Origin: JACVRX01 sp963819885
GTDB lineage: Bacteria; Actinomycetota; Actinomycetes; Jiangellales; Jiangellaceae
Length of the DNA: 64,000 bases
Direction: 5' to 3'
NCBI GenBank assembly: GCA_963819885.1
Contig: CAWFXV010000023.1
Coordinates: 95,008-159,007 of the forward strand
Made by a program: the position numbers and the translations under genes. Below, one piece after another: positions 9,660 to 18,938 of the stretch. Each line of letters begins with the position of its first letter. Position 1 is the stretch's first letter. The notes below the pieces were generated by a model, which was not told the DNA's origin, ran no database searches, and saw only the letters and a list, made by a program, of their open reading frames with translations.

Positions 9660-11540
9660 CCGTGCTGCTCGAGAATCCTCACGACGATCTTCACGACGTG
9701 CGGCTGGCGACCCGAGCGCGGGGACTGCTCGCCGAGTTCAACGCCGCCGGAGTGCTCACCTCCGCCGACATCCACGTGGCTACGACCGTCGGCCGGCTGT
9801 GCGGCGAGTCAAACGATGACGTGCTACTCGCCGCGGCGCTCGCCGTACGGGCCGTCCGTGAGGGCTCGGTGTGCCTCGATCTCGCAGAAGCCCACCGATC
9901 GGCCGGTGACGTCGATGATCCGGCCGACCTGAAAGCACTCCCCTGGCCCGAGCCCTCCGCCTGGCTGGCGGCTTGCGCCGAGAGCCCGGGGATCGCAATA
10001 GGCGTCGACGGGCCGGAGGACCGCCCGCTGCGCCTCGTCGATGGCTTGCTCTATCTCGATCGTTACTGGCGGGAGGAGCAACTCGTCCGCGATCAGCTGG
10101 ACACCCGCACGTCCCGCACGCCGCCGGTTGTCGATACCGAACGGTTGCGCGCTGCGCGGAGATCGCCTCTTCCCCGGGGCGGCGCCCGACCTGCAGCGCC
10201 TCGCGGTGGCAGCCTGCGTCACCGGCTGGGTAACTGTGATCGCCGGCGGACCGGGCACCGGCAAGACCACGACGGTCGCCCGTTTGCTCGCCGTGCTTGC
10301 CGAGACGCTCGAAACGACGCCACGCGTGGCACTTGCCGCACCAACCGGCAAAGCGGCTGCGCGGATGCAGGAGGCGGTGACCGAGGAGTTCGCCCGCCTC
10401 ACCCGCGAGGGGATCGACGTTCCACCCGCTCCCCCGGCCTCGACCCTGCACCGCCTGCTCGGCTGGCGCCCAGACTCACACAGCCGCTTCCGCTTCAACC
10501 GGCACAACCACCTGCCGTACGACCTGATCGTCGTCGACGAGACCTCGATGGTGTCTCTGACCCTGATGTCCCGGCTGCTGGAAGCGATGCGCCCGGACGC
10601 ACAGCTCGTCCTGGTTGGCGACCCCGACCAGCTCGCCTCCGTCGAGGCCGGCGCCGTGCTCGGTGACCTGGTCCGCCGCCGACCCCGTCCCGTACCGGAC
10701 GACCGATCTACCTACCTCTCCTCGCTGCTACCGGGGGACGTCCAACCCGTTGATGAGGTCGAAACCGAGCTCCGCACCGACGTGGTCAGGCTGCGGACGG
10801 TCCATCGTTACGGCGGCGCAATCGCCGAACTAGCCGAAGCAATCCGTCGCGGCCGCGCCGACGACGTCATGGCCGTCCTTCGCCGGGGCGACCCACAGGT
10901 CGAATTCGTCGAGACCGACCTGGATGCCCGCAATCCAGCCGGCCTCGACGGCCTCCGTGCCGATGTCGTGAACGCGGGCCGAGCACTCATCGAAGCGGCG
11001 TTCGCCGGCGACGCGCCCGCCGCCCTAGAAGCGCTGGACCAACACCGCCTGCTGTGCGCCCACCGTCGCGGCCCATACGGCGTCGCCCGCTGGAGCCAAG
11101 AGGTCGAGCGCTGGCTCGCCGCCGCCGTACCTGAATTCGAACCCGATCGAGAGTGGTACATCGGCCGCCCGCTCATCATCACCGCCAATGACTACGAGCT
11201 CGGCCTCTTCAACGGCGACGCCGGTGTCGTCATCGACCGCAGCACTACCGGCCCCGCTGCCGTCTTCACCCGTGGAACCGACGTCATCGAAGTCGCACCC
11301 AGCCGACTCGACGCCGTCCAAACCGTCCACGCCATGACCGTCCATCGCGCCCAAGGCAGCCAGTTCGCCCGAGTCTCCGCCCTCCTCCCGCCGTCTGAAT
11401 CGCCGCTCCTCACCCGCGAGCTGCTCTACACCGCCGTGACCCGGGCCCGCCAGTCCGTACGAGTCCTCGGGAGCGAGGCCTCGATCCGCACCGCCGTCGA
11501 CCGACCAATCGTGCGAGCAAGCGGATTCAGGTCCCGTTGA
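9656..11540 (+). CDS. recD: RecD helicase subunit of RecBCD (one frame change)
   Basis: About 627 residues. The N-terminal part (MTVLLENPHDDL to VVDTERLRAA) is in one frame; near 10150 the reading moves to the frame with LFPGAAPDLQRLAVA. Walker A is GGPGTGKTTTVARLLA, motif Ia is LAAPTGKAAARMQEAV, Walker B is LIVVDETSMVSLTLM and motif III is LVGDPDQLASVEAG. The C-terminal motif VHAMTVHRAQGSQF is followed by LYTAVTRARQSV, as in RecD. The 5'-3' helicase would work with RecB and RecC. A single-base indel is likely a sequencing error because both flanks stay family-like. The ATG lies inside the recB stop region. Confidence 0.9.
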
Positions 11541-11666
11541 TCGTGTTCACGTTGACACGGTGATGTCTGCTGGCATCGGCTCGTCCACAGATCCTGTCGC
11601 CACGCTCGCGCCCGATCAGATGGTCCGGCACGCTCGCTTGAGCCGAACCGTCGAAAGGCTGGCACC

Positions 11667-12023
11667 ATGGTGGCTGACGAGCGAGCCAGGCACGAGCTAC
11701 ACGGCCGACTGGCTGACGTACTTGGATCCAAGGAGGCGACGACTCTGATGAGCCTGCTCCCTCCTGTTGGTTGGGCCGACGTCGCCACCAAGTACGACCT
11801 CGAAGGCCTGGGCAGGGAGCTTCGCGCGGAGATCGGACAACTGCGCAGCGAACTACACGGCGAGATCGGTCAACTGCGTGGGGAGTTCCGCGGAGACATC
11901 GGGCAGCTGCGCGCAGAGTTTCACCGCGAACTGGGTGTACATACCCGAACTTTGATGATCAGCATGCTCACCATGGCGATAGCGGTGGCCGGGCTCGCGT
12001 TCGGGGCCGCCAGCCTGATCTGA
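11667..12023 (+). CDS. Coiled-coil protein with C-terminal membrane anchor
   Basis: A 118-residue protein of three parts: a short helical head (DERARHELHGRLADVLG), a linker PPVGWADVATKYDL, and three 11-residue repeats built around GQLR with alternating EI/DI, forming a coiled coil. A single hydrophobic segment (LMISMLTMAIAVAGLAFGAA) closes the protein. Similar head-repeat-anchor proteins are common and uncharacterised in actinobacteria, with varying repeat number. A purine-rich stretch GAAAGG precedes the ATG. The function is unknown; the topology suggests a cytoplasmic coiled coil tethered to the membrane. Confidence 0.75.
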   Translation: MVADERARHELHGRLADVLGSKEATTLMSLLPPVGWADVATKYDLEGLGRELRAEIGQLRSELHGEIGQLRGEFRGDIGQLRAEFHRELGVHTRTLMISMLTMAIAVAGLAFGAASLI

Positions 12024-12295
12024 CCCGCAGGGTTCTACACCCAGACCAGGGCGTGACGTCGCGCCAGTCGTGTCGTGCGGTCGACCTGTCGGCGGTGGCC
12101 CACATACTTGAGCCACTTCGGCCAGCCAGCACGAAAGGTGTCGACAGGTGGCGCACGACCTCCGGCCCTTCGAGCACCTCACCGCACCAACGCCGCGCTT
12201 TCACCTGCGGCCCGAGGAGGTCCGGGTGACAACGGTCCAGCGTGCGCTGTTCAATCACCGGCCTGAATCCGCGGCCGCGCCGCGGATGGCGGCGT

Positions 12296-12778
12296 TCAGC
12301 GGCGTTGGAACAGTGCGTCCACCTCGATCGTGATCCCGAGCTCGGGGATCTGGACTCGCTCACCGGCGCGGGCCCTCGCTTGTTCGACGTAGCGGCCCTG
12401 TTCCAGGCGATACGACACCACCTCGACCCGCGGGTCCTGCTCGACCCGGAGGTACCAAGGGATGCCGGCTTCGGCATAGAGCAGGGGTTTGAGGACCCGG
12501 TCGCGAAACCGGCCGGTCTCCGAGACGATCTCCGCCACCAGCGGCACGTCGGCCGCGTCGTTGACAACCTGGTCGGTGACCTTGGCGAGTAAGACGTCAG
12601 GGATGTTGATCCGCCCAGAGGTGAGCCTGACGTTGCCACCAGGGAACGCCTCGAAACCCTCTGGAGCCTGCCGCTGAAGCTCCTGCCACAGCGGGCCCAC
12701 TAGCCGCTGGTGGGCATTGCCTGGAGACGGACTCATCACGAGATCACCGTCGACCAGTTCGATGCGGACGCCGTCCAT
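12296..12778 (-). CDS. Uma2-family (DUF820) endonuclease-like protein, N terminus clipped
   Basis: About 160 residues starting MDGVRIELVDGDLV, then SPSPGNAHQRLV, INIPDVLLAKV, VPLVAEIVSETGRFRD and AEAGIPWYLRVEQDPRVEV. These are hallmarks of the Uma2 fold of the PD-(D/E)XK superfamily: the Asp of PDV, the Glu of AEIVSE and a downstream polar residue. Family members usually have ~12 more residues before the ELVDG motif. Here the ATG at 12778 falls exactly where a plus-strand metalloprotease fragment begins, so both genes are cut at this point. Cellular role is unknown for the family. Confidence 0.75.
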   Translation of the reverse strand: MDGVRIELVDGDLVMSPSPGNAHQRLVGPLWQELQRQAPEGFEAFPGGNVRLTSGRINIPDVLLAKVTDQVVNDAADVPLVAEIVSETGRFRDRVLKPLLYAEAGIPWYLRVEQDPRVEVVSYRLEQGRYVEQARARAGERVQIPELGITIEVDALFQRR

Positions 12779-13174
12779 CTCGGCAGGGCATACTTCCCCG
12801 GGCTGAACGACTCGCGCGCATACCTGGACGGGATCGTCGTCGATTGGGAATCGATGGACAAGACGTCCACCACGTATGAGGGTCGGTATGACCTCGGCTT
12901 CACCGCAGTGCACGAGGTCGGCCACTGGTTCGCCCTCGCCCACACTTTCGACGGCGGCTGCAACGCATTCGGCGACTACGTCGATGACACGCCGGCGATG
13001 AAGGTCCCGACGAGCGGCTGCCCGGCTGACGGGACGAAGGACACCTGCCCGCGCGATCCGGGCTTCGATCCGATCCACAACTTCATGGACTATTCGTACG
13101 ACCAGTGCTACACCGAGCTGACCAAGGGTCAGGCCGAGCGGTCGCACGATTACTGGCTCGCGTTCCGCGCCTAG
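12770..13174 (+). pseudogene. C-terminal half of an M43 (pappalysin-type) zinc metalloprotease
   Basis: The product has the zinc motif HEVGHWFALAHTFDGGC, the downstream DDTPAMKVPTSGCP, and the Met-turn NFMDYSYDQC followed by TKGQAERSHDYWLAFRA, which is the usual end of secreted M43 proteases. The signal peptide, propeptide and N-terminal half of the catalytic domain are missing. Family-like sequence begins near HLGRAYFPG (about 12777), where it abuts the opposing Uma2 gene. It is likely an inactive remnant. Confidence 0.8.
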
Positions 13175-13195
13175 CCTCGGTTCCGCCCGGAGGCG

Positions 13196-13843
13196 CTATG
13201 CGGTATCCCTTTCGGCGAGAGCAACATGCCACGCTCCGCGGTGCAGCACCGACGTGCGTAGCCCGTGGTCGTGGAGGATGGCGAGCATCCGTGATGGGTC
13301 GTGCACGAACGAACGGAACGGTCGTCGTCGGATCCGCCGGATCAGGTTCTCCATGCCGACGAGCAGTCGGGCGCCGAAGTTGCCCGGCGGGTAGCTGAAC
13401 ACGAGCAGCCGCCGAGCATGGTCCGCGGCGGCCCCGAGCAGTCGCGCGTAATCGGGATAACAGCACACGACCCGGTGCAGCACCACGACATCCGCCGAGG
13501 GAACGACGTGTGGCGTGAGCGCGATGTCGACGACTCGTCGATCGGCTCGTTCGGACAGGCCGGCTGCGCGAAGCAGCGCGACAGCCTCCGCCTCGTAGGC
13601 CGATGACAGCTCGACGTTGACGGTGCGAGCAGCGCCCCGCTTGAGCAGCTCCAGCTGGATGTCCCCGATACCACCGCCGACCTCCAGCACCGTCGCCCCA
13701 TCAACGCCTCGGTCGGTGAGTGCCTCGAGCATGCGGCCGGCCGTCGGGTCGAGCCCCTTGCGGCGGTAGCGCTTGGCGAGACGGCGCGCGAACGCGGCAT
13801 CGAACTCGTCCTCACACCCGGGCGGGTCACAGCAAGCGGCCAT
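13196..13843 (-). CDS. Class I SAM-dependent methyltransferase
   Basis: A 215-residue protein from the ATG at 13843 (MAACCDPPG). Motif I is VLEVGGGIGDIQLELL, followed by a post-I acidic strand end (VNVELSSAYEAEA) and VVLHRVVCCYPDYARLL as motif IV/post-IV. The Cys-rich start and the CCYPD motif are typical of an uncharacterised actinobacterial methyltransferase group. The substrate is unknown. The gene converges on the M43 fragment (21-base gap) and is divergent from the AraC regulator with a 51-base gap, so the two may share regulatory DNA. Confidence 0.8.
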   Translation of the reverse strand: MAACCDPPGCEDEFDAAFARRLAKRYRRKGLDPTAGRMLEALTDRGVDGATVLEVGGGIGDIQLELLKRGAARTVNVELSSAYEAEAVALLRAAGLSERADRRVVDIALTPHVVPSADVVVLHRVVCCYPDYARLLGAAADHARRLLVFSYPPGNFGARLLVGMENLIRRIRRRPFRSFVHDPSRMLAILHDHGLRTSVLHRGAWHVALAERDTA

Positions 13844-13894
13844 GGAACCGAGTCTTGCGCACAGCTGTCGCCGACATGCGTCAGGATCAGAGAT

Positions 13895-14305
13895 GTGAAC
13901 CGCCCGGCCGTTCCGCTGTCCCGGCACCTGCTCAGGGTTCGCGACCTGATCGACCGTGCTTATGCGGAACAGCTCGACATCGCCGCCCTCGCCCGTAGTG
14001 CATGGGTCTCCCAGGCATATTTCAGCCGGAGCTTCAAGTCGGCGTTCGGCGAGACTCCGCACCAGTACCTCATGAGCCGGCGCATGGAGCGGGCAATGGC
14101 TTTGCTTCGCACTGGCGAGCTGTCGGTGACTGAGGTGTGCTTCGCGGTGGGGTTCTCCAGCCTCGGCTCGTTCAGCACCCAGTTCCGGCGCTTCGTCGGC
14201 GACAGTCCCAGCGCCTACCGGGAGCGCGACGGTCACGACGACCTGGCGAAGGTGCCGAGCTGCTACGTGCGGATGTGGACCCGCCCCCGAGGTCGCTCTG
14301 CGTGA
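13895..14305 (+). CDS. Short AraC-family transcriptional regulator
   Basis: A 136-residue protein that is almost only the AraC DNA-binding domain: first HTH around LDIAALARSAWVSQAYFSR, second around SVTEVCFAVGFSSLGSFST, then the family signature FRRFVGDSPSAYRER. A GTG start is used, preceded by a purine stretch. The tail KVPSCYVRMWTRP occurs in small AraC proteins that usually sit directly upstream of a glyoxalase-like (VOC) gene. Here the VOC gene is present at 15251, but a hydrolase gene lies between. It probably regulates that VOC gene. Confidence 0.88.
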   Translation: MNRPAVPLSRHLLRVRDLIDRAYAEQLDIAALARSAWVSQAYFSRSFKSAFGETPHQYLMSRRMERAMALLRTGELSVTEVCFAVGFSSLGSFSTQFRRFVGDSPSAYRERDGHDDLAKVPSCYVRMWTRPRGRSA

Positions 14306-14400
14306 CTGGGCAGTTTTCGAGAAGCCGACGCCCAGCAGAGCTTCCTAACGTCGACGATGACGTCGCGGTGATCGCGACGGATCTCTCCGGGAGGCTTGTG

Positions 14401-15177
14401 ATGGAGCGAGTTCAGTCCAAGGACGGCACCGCGATCGCGTTCGACCAGCTGGGCGAGGGTGCACCACTTGTCCTGGTGGCCGGGGCGTCCTGCGATCGGT
14501 CGATTGACGCGCCAATCGCCGACGAGCTGGCTAGGCACTTCACCGTGCTCAACTACGACCGCCGCGGTCGGGGCGACAGCGACGATACGCTGCCGTTCGC
14601 CGTCGAGCGTGAGATCGAGGACATCGACGTGCTGCTCGCTGCAGCGGGTGGTTCTGCGACTGTGGTGGGTCTCTCGTCCGGTGCGGTGCTGGCCGCCGAG
14701 GCGGCAGCCGCGGGGCTCCCGATCGCTGGGCTGGTCATGTGGGAGCCACCGTTCAGCGTGGATCCTGACGGCCCGCGGCGGGCGAAGGAGTACTCCGCGG
14801 AGCTGGCCGCGCTGCTCGCCGCGGACCGCCGCGGTGATGCGGTGACGCTGTTCATGCGGCGGGTCGGCGTACCCGAGGAGATGATCGCCGGAATCCGGCA
14901 GTCGCCCTACTGGCAGCTGGGTGAAAGCCTGGCTCCCACGCTGGCCTACGACGACGCGGTGATGGGCGACAGCACGATCCCGGCCGACCGGTTCGGCCGC
15001 ATCGCTGTACCGACCCTGGTCCTCGCCGGCTCAAAGAGCCCGGATTCCCTGCGACAGGCGGCGGCGCAGGTCGCAGCCACGATTCCCGGCGCGCGCCATG
15101 AGATCCTCGACGGTCAGGACCACAACGTTGCTGGCGACGCTCTGGCACCGGCCGTGGCAGCGTTCACTAGGCGGTGA
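14401..15177 (+). CDS. Alpha/beta hydrolase
   Basis: A 258-residue protein with the nucleophile elbow VVGLSSGAVLA, an oxyanion region near VLVAGASCDRS, the strand motif NYDRRGRGDS, an acid in LAGSKSPDSL and the catalytic His in DGQDHNVA. The ATG at 14401 has GGGAGG upstream; the longer open frame starting at 14137 overlaps the AraC gene and is not supported. The substrate is unknown; many of these act on small esters. It lies between an AraC regulator and a VOC gene that are commonly adjacent in other genomes. Confidence 0.85.
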   Translation: MERVQSKDGTAIAFDQLGEGAPLVLVAGASCDRSIDAPIADELARHFTVLNYDRRGRGDSDDTLPFAVEREIEDIDVLLAAAGGSATVVGLSSGAVLAAEAAAAGLPIAGLVMWEPPFSVDPDGPRRAKEYSAELAALLAADRRGDAVTLFMRRVGVPEEMIAGIRQSPYWQLGESLAPTLAYDDAVMGDSTIPADRFGRIAVPTLVLAGSKSPDSLRQAAAQVAATIPGARHEILDGQDHNVAGDALAPAVAAFTRR

Positions 15178-15250
15178 ACCGTCTCGGGGACGCATGGACC
15201 ACCATCCGATGTGCCGCGGAGTACCAAGGTCGCTACTGAGGAGGCAGCGC

Positions 15251-15673
15251 ATGATCACCGGAGTCGGTCTGGTGTGCGTCTTCGTCCTCGACATGGACGA
15301 GGCGCGCGACTTCTACACGGACAAGCTCGGCCTCGAGGTCGGCGTGGACATGGTGCGAGACGGTGTCCGTTGGCTCACCGTCCACTCGCCCGATCAACCC
15401 GGGGTGCCGATCATGCTGGTCGATCCCGCGCCACCGGTCGTGGACGGCGAGGCGGCCGAGCAAATCCGTTCGTTGGTGGCGACCGGCTATCTGGGTCCTG
15501 GTGCGCTCACCACGAATGACTGCTGGGCGACATTCCACGAGCTGAAAGCGAAGGGCGTGGAGTTCGTCGAGGAGCCCGAGGAGCGCTTCTACGGCATCGA
15601 TGCCGGGTTCCGCGACCCGTTCGGCAACCACTGGCGGCTCACCCAGCCGAAGCAGGTCGTCCCGAGCGGCTAG
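15251..15673 (+). CDS. VOC-superfamily (glyoxalase/bleomycin-resistance-like) protein
   Basis: A 140-residue protein with two beta-alpha-beta-beta-beta modules: the first begins GVGLVCVFVLDMDEARDFY, the second covers DCWATFHELKAKGVEFVEEP, ending in DPFGNHWRLTQ, the usual VOC terminal motif. The ATG at 15251 follows GAGGAGGCAGCGC. The start at 15098 would run through the end of the hydrolase gene and is rejected. It is the expected partner of the AraC-type regulator at 13895. Metal-dependent chemistry on a small molecule is inferred; the substrate is unknown. Confidence 0.87.
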   Translation: MITGVGLVCVFVLDMDEARDFYTDKLGLEVGVDMVRDGVRWLTVHSPDQPGVPIMLVDPAPPVVDGEAAEQIRSLVATGYLGPGALTTNDCWATFHELKAKGVEFVEEPEERFYGIDAGFRDPFGNHWRLTQPKQVVPSG

Positions 15674-15715
15674 GTTCTTCCGAGCCGGTGTCAGGGCCCG
15701 GCCGATTTCACCTTC

Positions 15716-15988
15716 TTGCCCTCCCTACAAACCGCGAGCGTCGGCGGCACGATCACCACGCGCGATGGACGGTCGGTGACCGTCGACATGAGATGGGAAG
15801 GCACCGGCCCCATTGAGATCACGACTAACACAACGATTTTCCCGGGGTTCACCGGCCACTTTGTCGGCCAGGAGCGAGACGCCGTGGCCACCGGAACCGT
15901 GGTGGTTGACGGTGACACGCTCGTCGACGGCTCGACCACAAACGCAAGGATCGAGACGCTCGAGGACAACAACATCTCCCACCCATAG
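15716..15988 (+). CDS. Unknown protein, probably a 3' gene fragment
   Basis: A 90-residue open frame with protein-like composition (VGGTITTRDGRSVTVDMRWEG, GTVVVDGDTLVDGSTTNA) suggestive of a beta-rich secreted domain. No ATG or GTG begins the frame; the only candidate is TTG, and the reading continues upstream in frame to the stop of the VOC gene with the plausible residues ADFTF. There is no signal peptide. I take it as the C-terminal part of a lost exported protein. I do not recognise the family. Confidence 0.35.
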   Translation: MPSLQTASVGGTITTRDGRSVTVDMRWEGTGPIEITTNTTIFPGFTGHFVGQERDAVATGTVVVDGDTLVDGSTTNARIETLEDNNISHP

Positions 15989-16261
15989 GTAACCGGGCCC
16001 AAGCGACCCGGCGCGACTAGACGGGCTCGAGCCGCAAGCGAGGGCCAGGACTCGTCGATGCCGTTGCGTTGAACCGGCCGCCGCGGCCATCCGTGCCCTG
16101 TTGAGGGGTTCGTCGGCGGAGTGCGGCGCGTGGCATACCGGTGCGAACGAGGTGTCCTCATATCTGCTCATGGCGCAATCGATCATCTGCGGTGACCGGC
16201 CGACAACGAGCCAGCGCTCCTGGGCGTCGCCGTCGACCGAACGCGCGGAAAGGAGTCCGTG

Positions 16262-17821
16262 ATGTTCGAACGAGTTCGTCATGCCCACAGTCAGTCAACG
16301 GCCGCCAAGGCTGGGCGCCGCAAGGCGGGGCCCCGACGCAGGACCGCATCCAGGCGCGCCGCAGCCCTCGGGTCTGTGGCAGCCGTTGTCACGGCGGGGC
16401 TTTCGGCAACCATGCTCGGCCCAACGGCCAACGCCCAGACCGACGATCCGATCATGCTGCACCCGAGGCTGGCGGTGGAGACGGTCGCGAGCGGGCTGGT
16501 CACGCCGATCAGCCTGGCGTTCCTCGGCGACGATGACCTGCTGGTGTTGGAGAAGAACACCGGGAAGGTACAGCGCGTGGTGGGCGGCACGATCCAGTCC
16601 ACCGTGCTGGACCTGGCGGTGAACTTCGGGTCGGAGCGTGGGCTGCTGGGGATCGCCCTGCACCCGGACTTCCCGACGAATCCCGGGGTCTACCTGTACT
16701 GGACCGAGAGCACCACCGGTATGGACACGGCCGTGCTCAACCAGACCCCGCTGCTCGGCAACCGGGTCGACCGGTACGTCTGGGACGGATCCGCGCTGTC
16801 TGAGGATCGGAACCTGATCAAGATCCGTGCCCTGCAGCAGGACGCGGATCAACCAGAACGCGGCAACCACGATGGCGGTGTGATCGCGTTCGGACCCGAC
16901 GGCAACCTCTACATCGTGGTCGGGGACGTGGGTCGGCGCGGCCAGCTGCAGAACCTGGTCGATGGACCGTTTGGACCCGGTCAGCCCGATGACCAGTTCG
17001 GCGGCCCGCAGCCGGATAACGCCCATCTGACCGGGGTGATCCTGCGCCTAGACGACGACGGCGGCACGCCGTCGGACAACCCGTTCTTCGACGCCGGCGC
17101 GGCCATGGGCGGAGAGGTCGGCGAGAACATCCAGAAGATCTTCGCCTACGGGCTGCGGAACAGCTTCGGGATGGCCTTCGATCCGATCTCCGGCGACCTG
17201 TGGGAGCAGGAGAACGGGGACGACACCTTCAGCGAGCTCAACCGGGTCGAACCCGGCTTCAACTCCGGCTGGATCCAGATCATGGGACCGCCGGACCGCA
17301 TCGCCCAGTTCAAGGCCATCGAGACCAGCACGGCCACCGACCCGCTGCTGGGCACGGTCTACTTCGGGCTGCAGCAGGTTCGGTGGCCGCCGACGAACAT
17401 CGCCGACTCACCCGAGCAGGCCCTGTCCCGGCTGTTCATGCTGCCCGGCGCGCAGTACAGCGCCCCGGAGTTCAGCTGGAAGTTCGAAGTCGCCCCGGGA
17501 GGCATCGGCTTCGTCGACGGCAACGGCCTGGGCGCCCAGTTCAGGGGCGACCTGTTTATGGGCGGCGCGCGCAACTTCCTGGAAGGCGGGCACCTGTTCC
17601 ACTTCAATCTCACCGGGAATCGCGCAAAGATCGGCGTCGACGACCCCAGGCTGGAGGACCGGGTTGCTGACAACAACCACAAGTTCGACATCACCGAAAG
17701 CGAGAGCCTGCTCATCGGGACGGACTTCGGGGTCGTGACCGACATCGAGACCGGTCCGAACGGCAACCTGTTCTTGGTGTCGTTGGACCAGGGCGAGGTC
17801 CACCAGATCTCCCGGCGATAA
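16262..17821 (+). CDS. Exported PQQ-dependent sugar (glucose/sorbosone) dehydrogenase
   Basis: A 519-residue protein. An Arg-rich N terminus with a twin-Arg pair (TASRRAAALGS) and a hydrophobic stretch ending near NAQTDD form an export signal, perhaps Tat. The beta-propeller shows ERGLLGIALHPDFP, GNHDGGVIAFGPDGNLY (the usual catalytic-His region), GLRNSFGMAFDP and DIETGPNGNLFLVS. It would oxidise a sugar or polyol outside the membrane with PQQ. The ATG at 16262 has AAGGAG six bases upstream and is preferred over the adjacent GTG. The CHRD gene follows after 23 bases, so both are probably cotranscribed. Confidence 0.88.
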   Translation: MFERVRHAHSQSTAAKAGRRKAGPRRRTASRRAAALGSVAAVVTAGLSATMLGPTANAQTDDPIMLHPRLAVETVASGLVTPISLAFLGDDDLLVLEKNTGKVQRVVGGTIQSTVLDLAVNFGSERGLLGIALHPDFPTNPGVYLYWTESTTGMDTAVLNQTPLLGNRVDRYVWDGSALSEDRNLIKIRALQQDADQPERGNHDGGVIAFGPDGNLYIVVGDVGRRGQLQNLVDGPFGPGQPDDQFGGPQPDNAHLTGVILRLDDDGGTPSDNPFFDAGAAMGGEVGENIQKIFAYGLRNSFGMAFDPISGDLWEQENGDDTFSELNRVEPGFNSGWIQIMGPPDRIAQFKAIETSTATDPLLGTVYFGLQQVRWPPTNIADSPEQALSRLFMLPGAQYSAPEFSWKFEVAPGGIGFVDGNGLGAQFRGDLFMGGARNFLEGGHLFHFNLTGNRAKIGVDDPRLEDRVADNNHKFDITESESLLIGTDFGVVTDIETGPNGNLFLVSLDQGEVHQISRR

Positions 17822-17844
17822 GCCCACTCCGGAAGGAGAAAGGA

Positions 17845-18343
17845 ATGCGCAAGACGATCGTGCTCGTCCTCACCGCTGCGCTGGCACTAATCGGGCTGGC
17901 GCCAACGGCCTGGGCCGGCGAGAACTTCGTGGCGCCGCTGTCCGGCGCCCAGGAGGTCCCGGCACGCGACACGCCGGCGACCGGCGTGGCGAAGTTCAAG
18001 CTCCGCGAGGACGGACCTGCTGTTCAAGGTCAACGTGGAGAACATCGACAACGTCTTTGCAGCGCACATCCACTGCGGTGCCGTCGGGGTGAACGGCCCG
18101 GTCGGCGTCACCCTGTTCATGGGGACGCCAGCGGGAGGCGCCTTCGACGGCACCCTGGCCGAGGGAACGATCATCGCCCCCGACCCCGGAAACGCCTGCG
18201 GCTGGGCCGACGTGGCCGCCGTCCTCACCGCGATCCAAAGCGGCAACACCTACGTCAACGTGCACACCAACGACGGCGTGCCGCCGGCCAACACCGGGCC
18301 CGGGGACTTCCCCGGCGGCGAGATCCGCGGCCAAATCCAGTAG
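17845..18343 (+). CDS. Secreted CHRD-domain protein (one frame change)
   Basis: The start MRKTIVLVLTAALALIGLA with cleavage near AWA-GEN is a clear signal peptide. The CHRD domain begins FVAPLSGAQEVP. Near 18012 the frame changes; downstream the other frame gives NIDNVFAAHIHCG, VTLFMGTPAGGAFDG and VNVHTNDGVPPAN with PGGEIRGQI, which are typical CHRD motifs. The corrected protein is about 165 residues. GGAGAAAGGA precedes the ATG. CHRD proteins often accompany propeller dehydrogenases in actinobacteria. A hairpin terminator follows at 18366. Confidence 0.85.
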
Positions 18344-18365
18344 CGATGTCCACCGAGTCAGTCCG

Positions 18366-18390
18366 AAGAGGGCCCCAGCGGGGCCCTCTT
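18366..18390 (+). terminator. GC-rich hairpin terminator after the CHRD gene
   Basis: GAGGGCCCC and GGGGCCCTC form a nine-base perfect stem around an AGC loop, followed by TTCCTC. It lies about 25 bases after the CHRD stop and between it and the opposing DUF998 remnant. The pyrimidine tail is short, but the position fits a factor-independent terminator. Confidence 0.75.
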
Positions 18391-18511
18391 CCTCGTCTAA
18401 CCAATGCAGCACATGCTGACACCGCCCGGCGCTGTGCGGAACGAGCGTGCACGATCAGTCGCCCGGCGCCACAATTGGCGGAGGACCGGCCGGGACTACG
18501 CCGCCTCGGGA

Positions 18512-18890
18512 TCAGATCGCGTGCTCGGCTGGCCGGACCCGGGACAGTTGGATCAGAATCGCGATCCAAGGGAGCAGCACCGTCACGAGCACCCGCTGCA
18601 CCACTCCGGTCCACGACTCGGCAACACCGCTGAACAACAGAACCAGCAGCACCAGCCCCACCACCCCGGTGGTAATGGAGTAGGCACGGCGGTCCCGCCA
18701 CGACTCGTCGCCGCGGAAGGCGCGGGCGAACACCAGCGGCGCAGCGATGAGCGCGAGAAAACCACGAGGCTGACCAAGTCGTGGGTCACGCTGTGCCAGG
18801 ACACGTCGAGGGCCTCGATCCGCGCGGCGCAGGCGTCCAGCCGGCTGCGGCAGTCGGCTGGATCCTGGCCGCCACGGTCACTGTTCAGCT
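18512..18890 (-). pseudogene. C-terminal remnant of a DUF998 membrane protein
   Basis: Read on the minus strand in two frames. The upstream part has WHSVTHDLVSLVVF, where DUF998 proteins carry a conserved His-containing helix; the downstream part has FARAFRGDESW, YSITTGVVGLVLLVLLFSGVA and a last helix VLVTVLLPWIAILI. That is the end of the eight-helix DUF998 fold. The N-terminal helices are missing because the amidohydrolase remnant lies there. The internal frame change may be a sequencing error, but the missing N terminus is real in this assembly. Confidence 0.6.
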
Positions 18891-18938
18891 CAGACGGTGA
18901 TGATGACCGATCGGCGACTCGGAACCCAGCGCCTTACC

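Noticed and set aside
16141..16536. Open frame overlapping the sugar dehydrogenase start
   Set aside because: Runs in another frame through a well-supported signal peptide and lacks family similarity.
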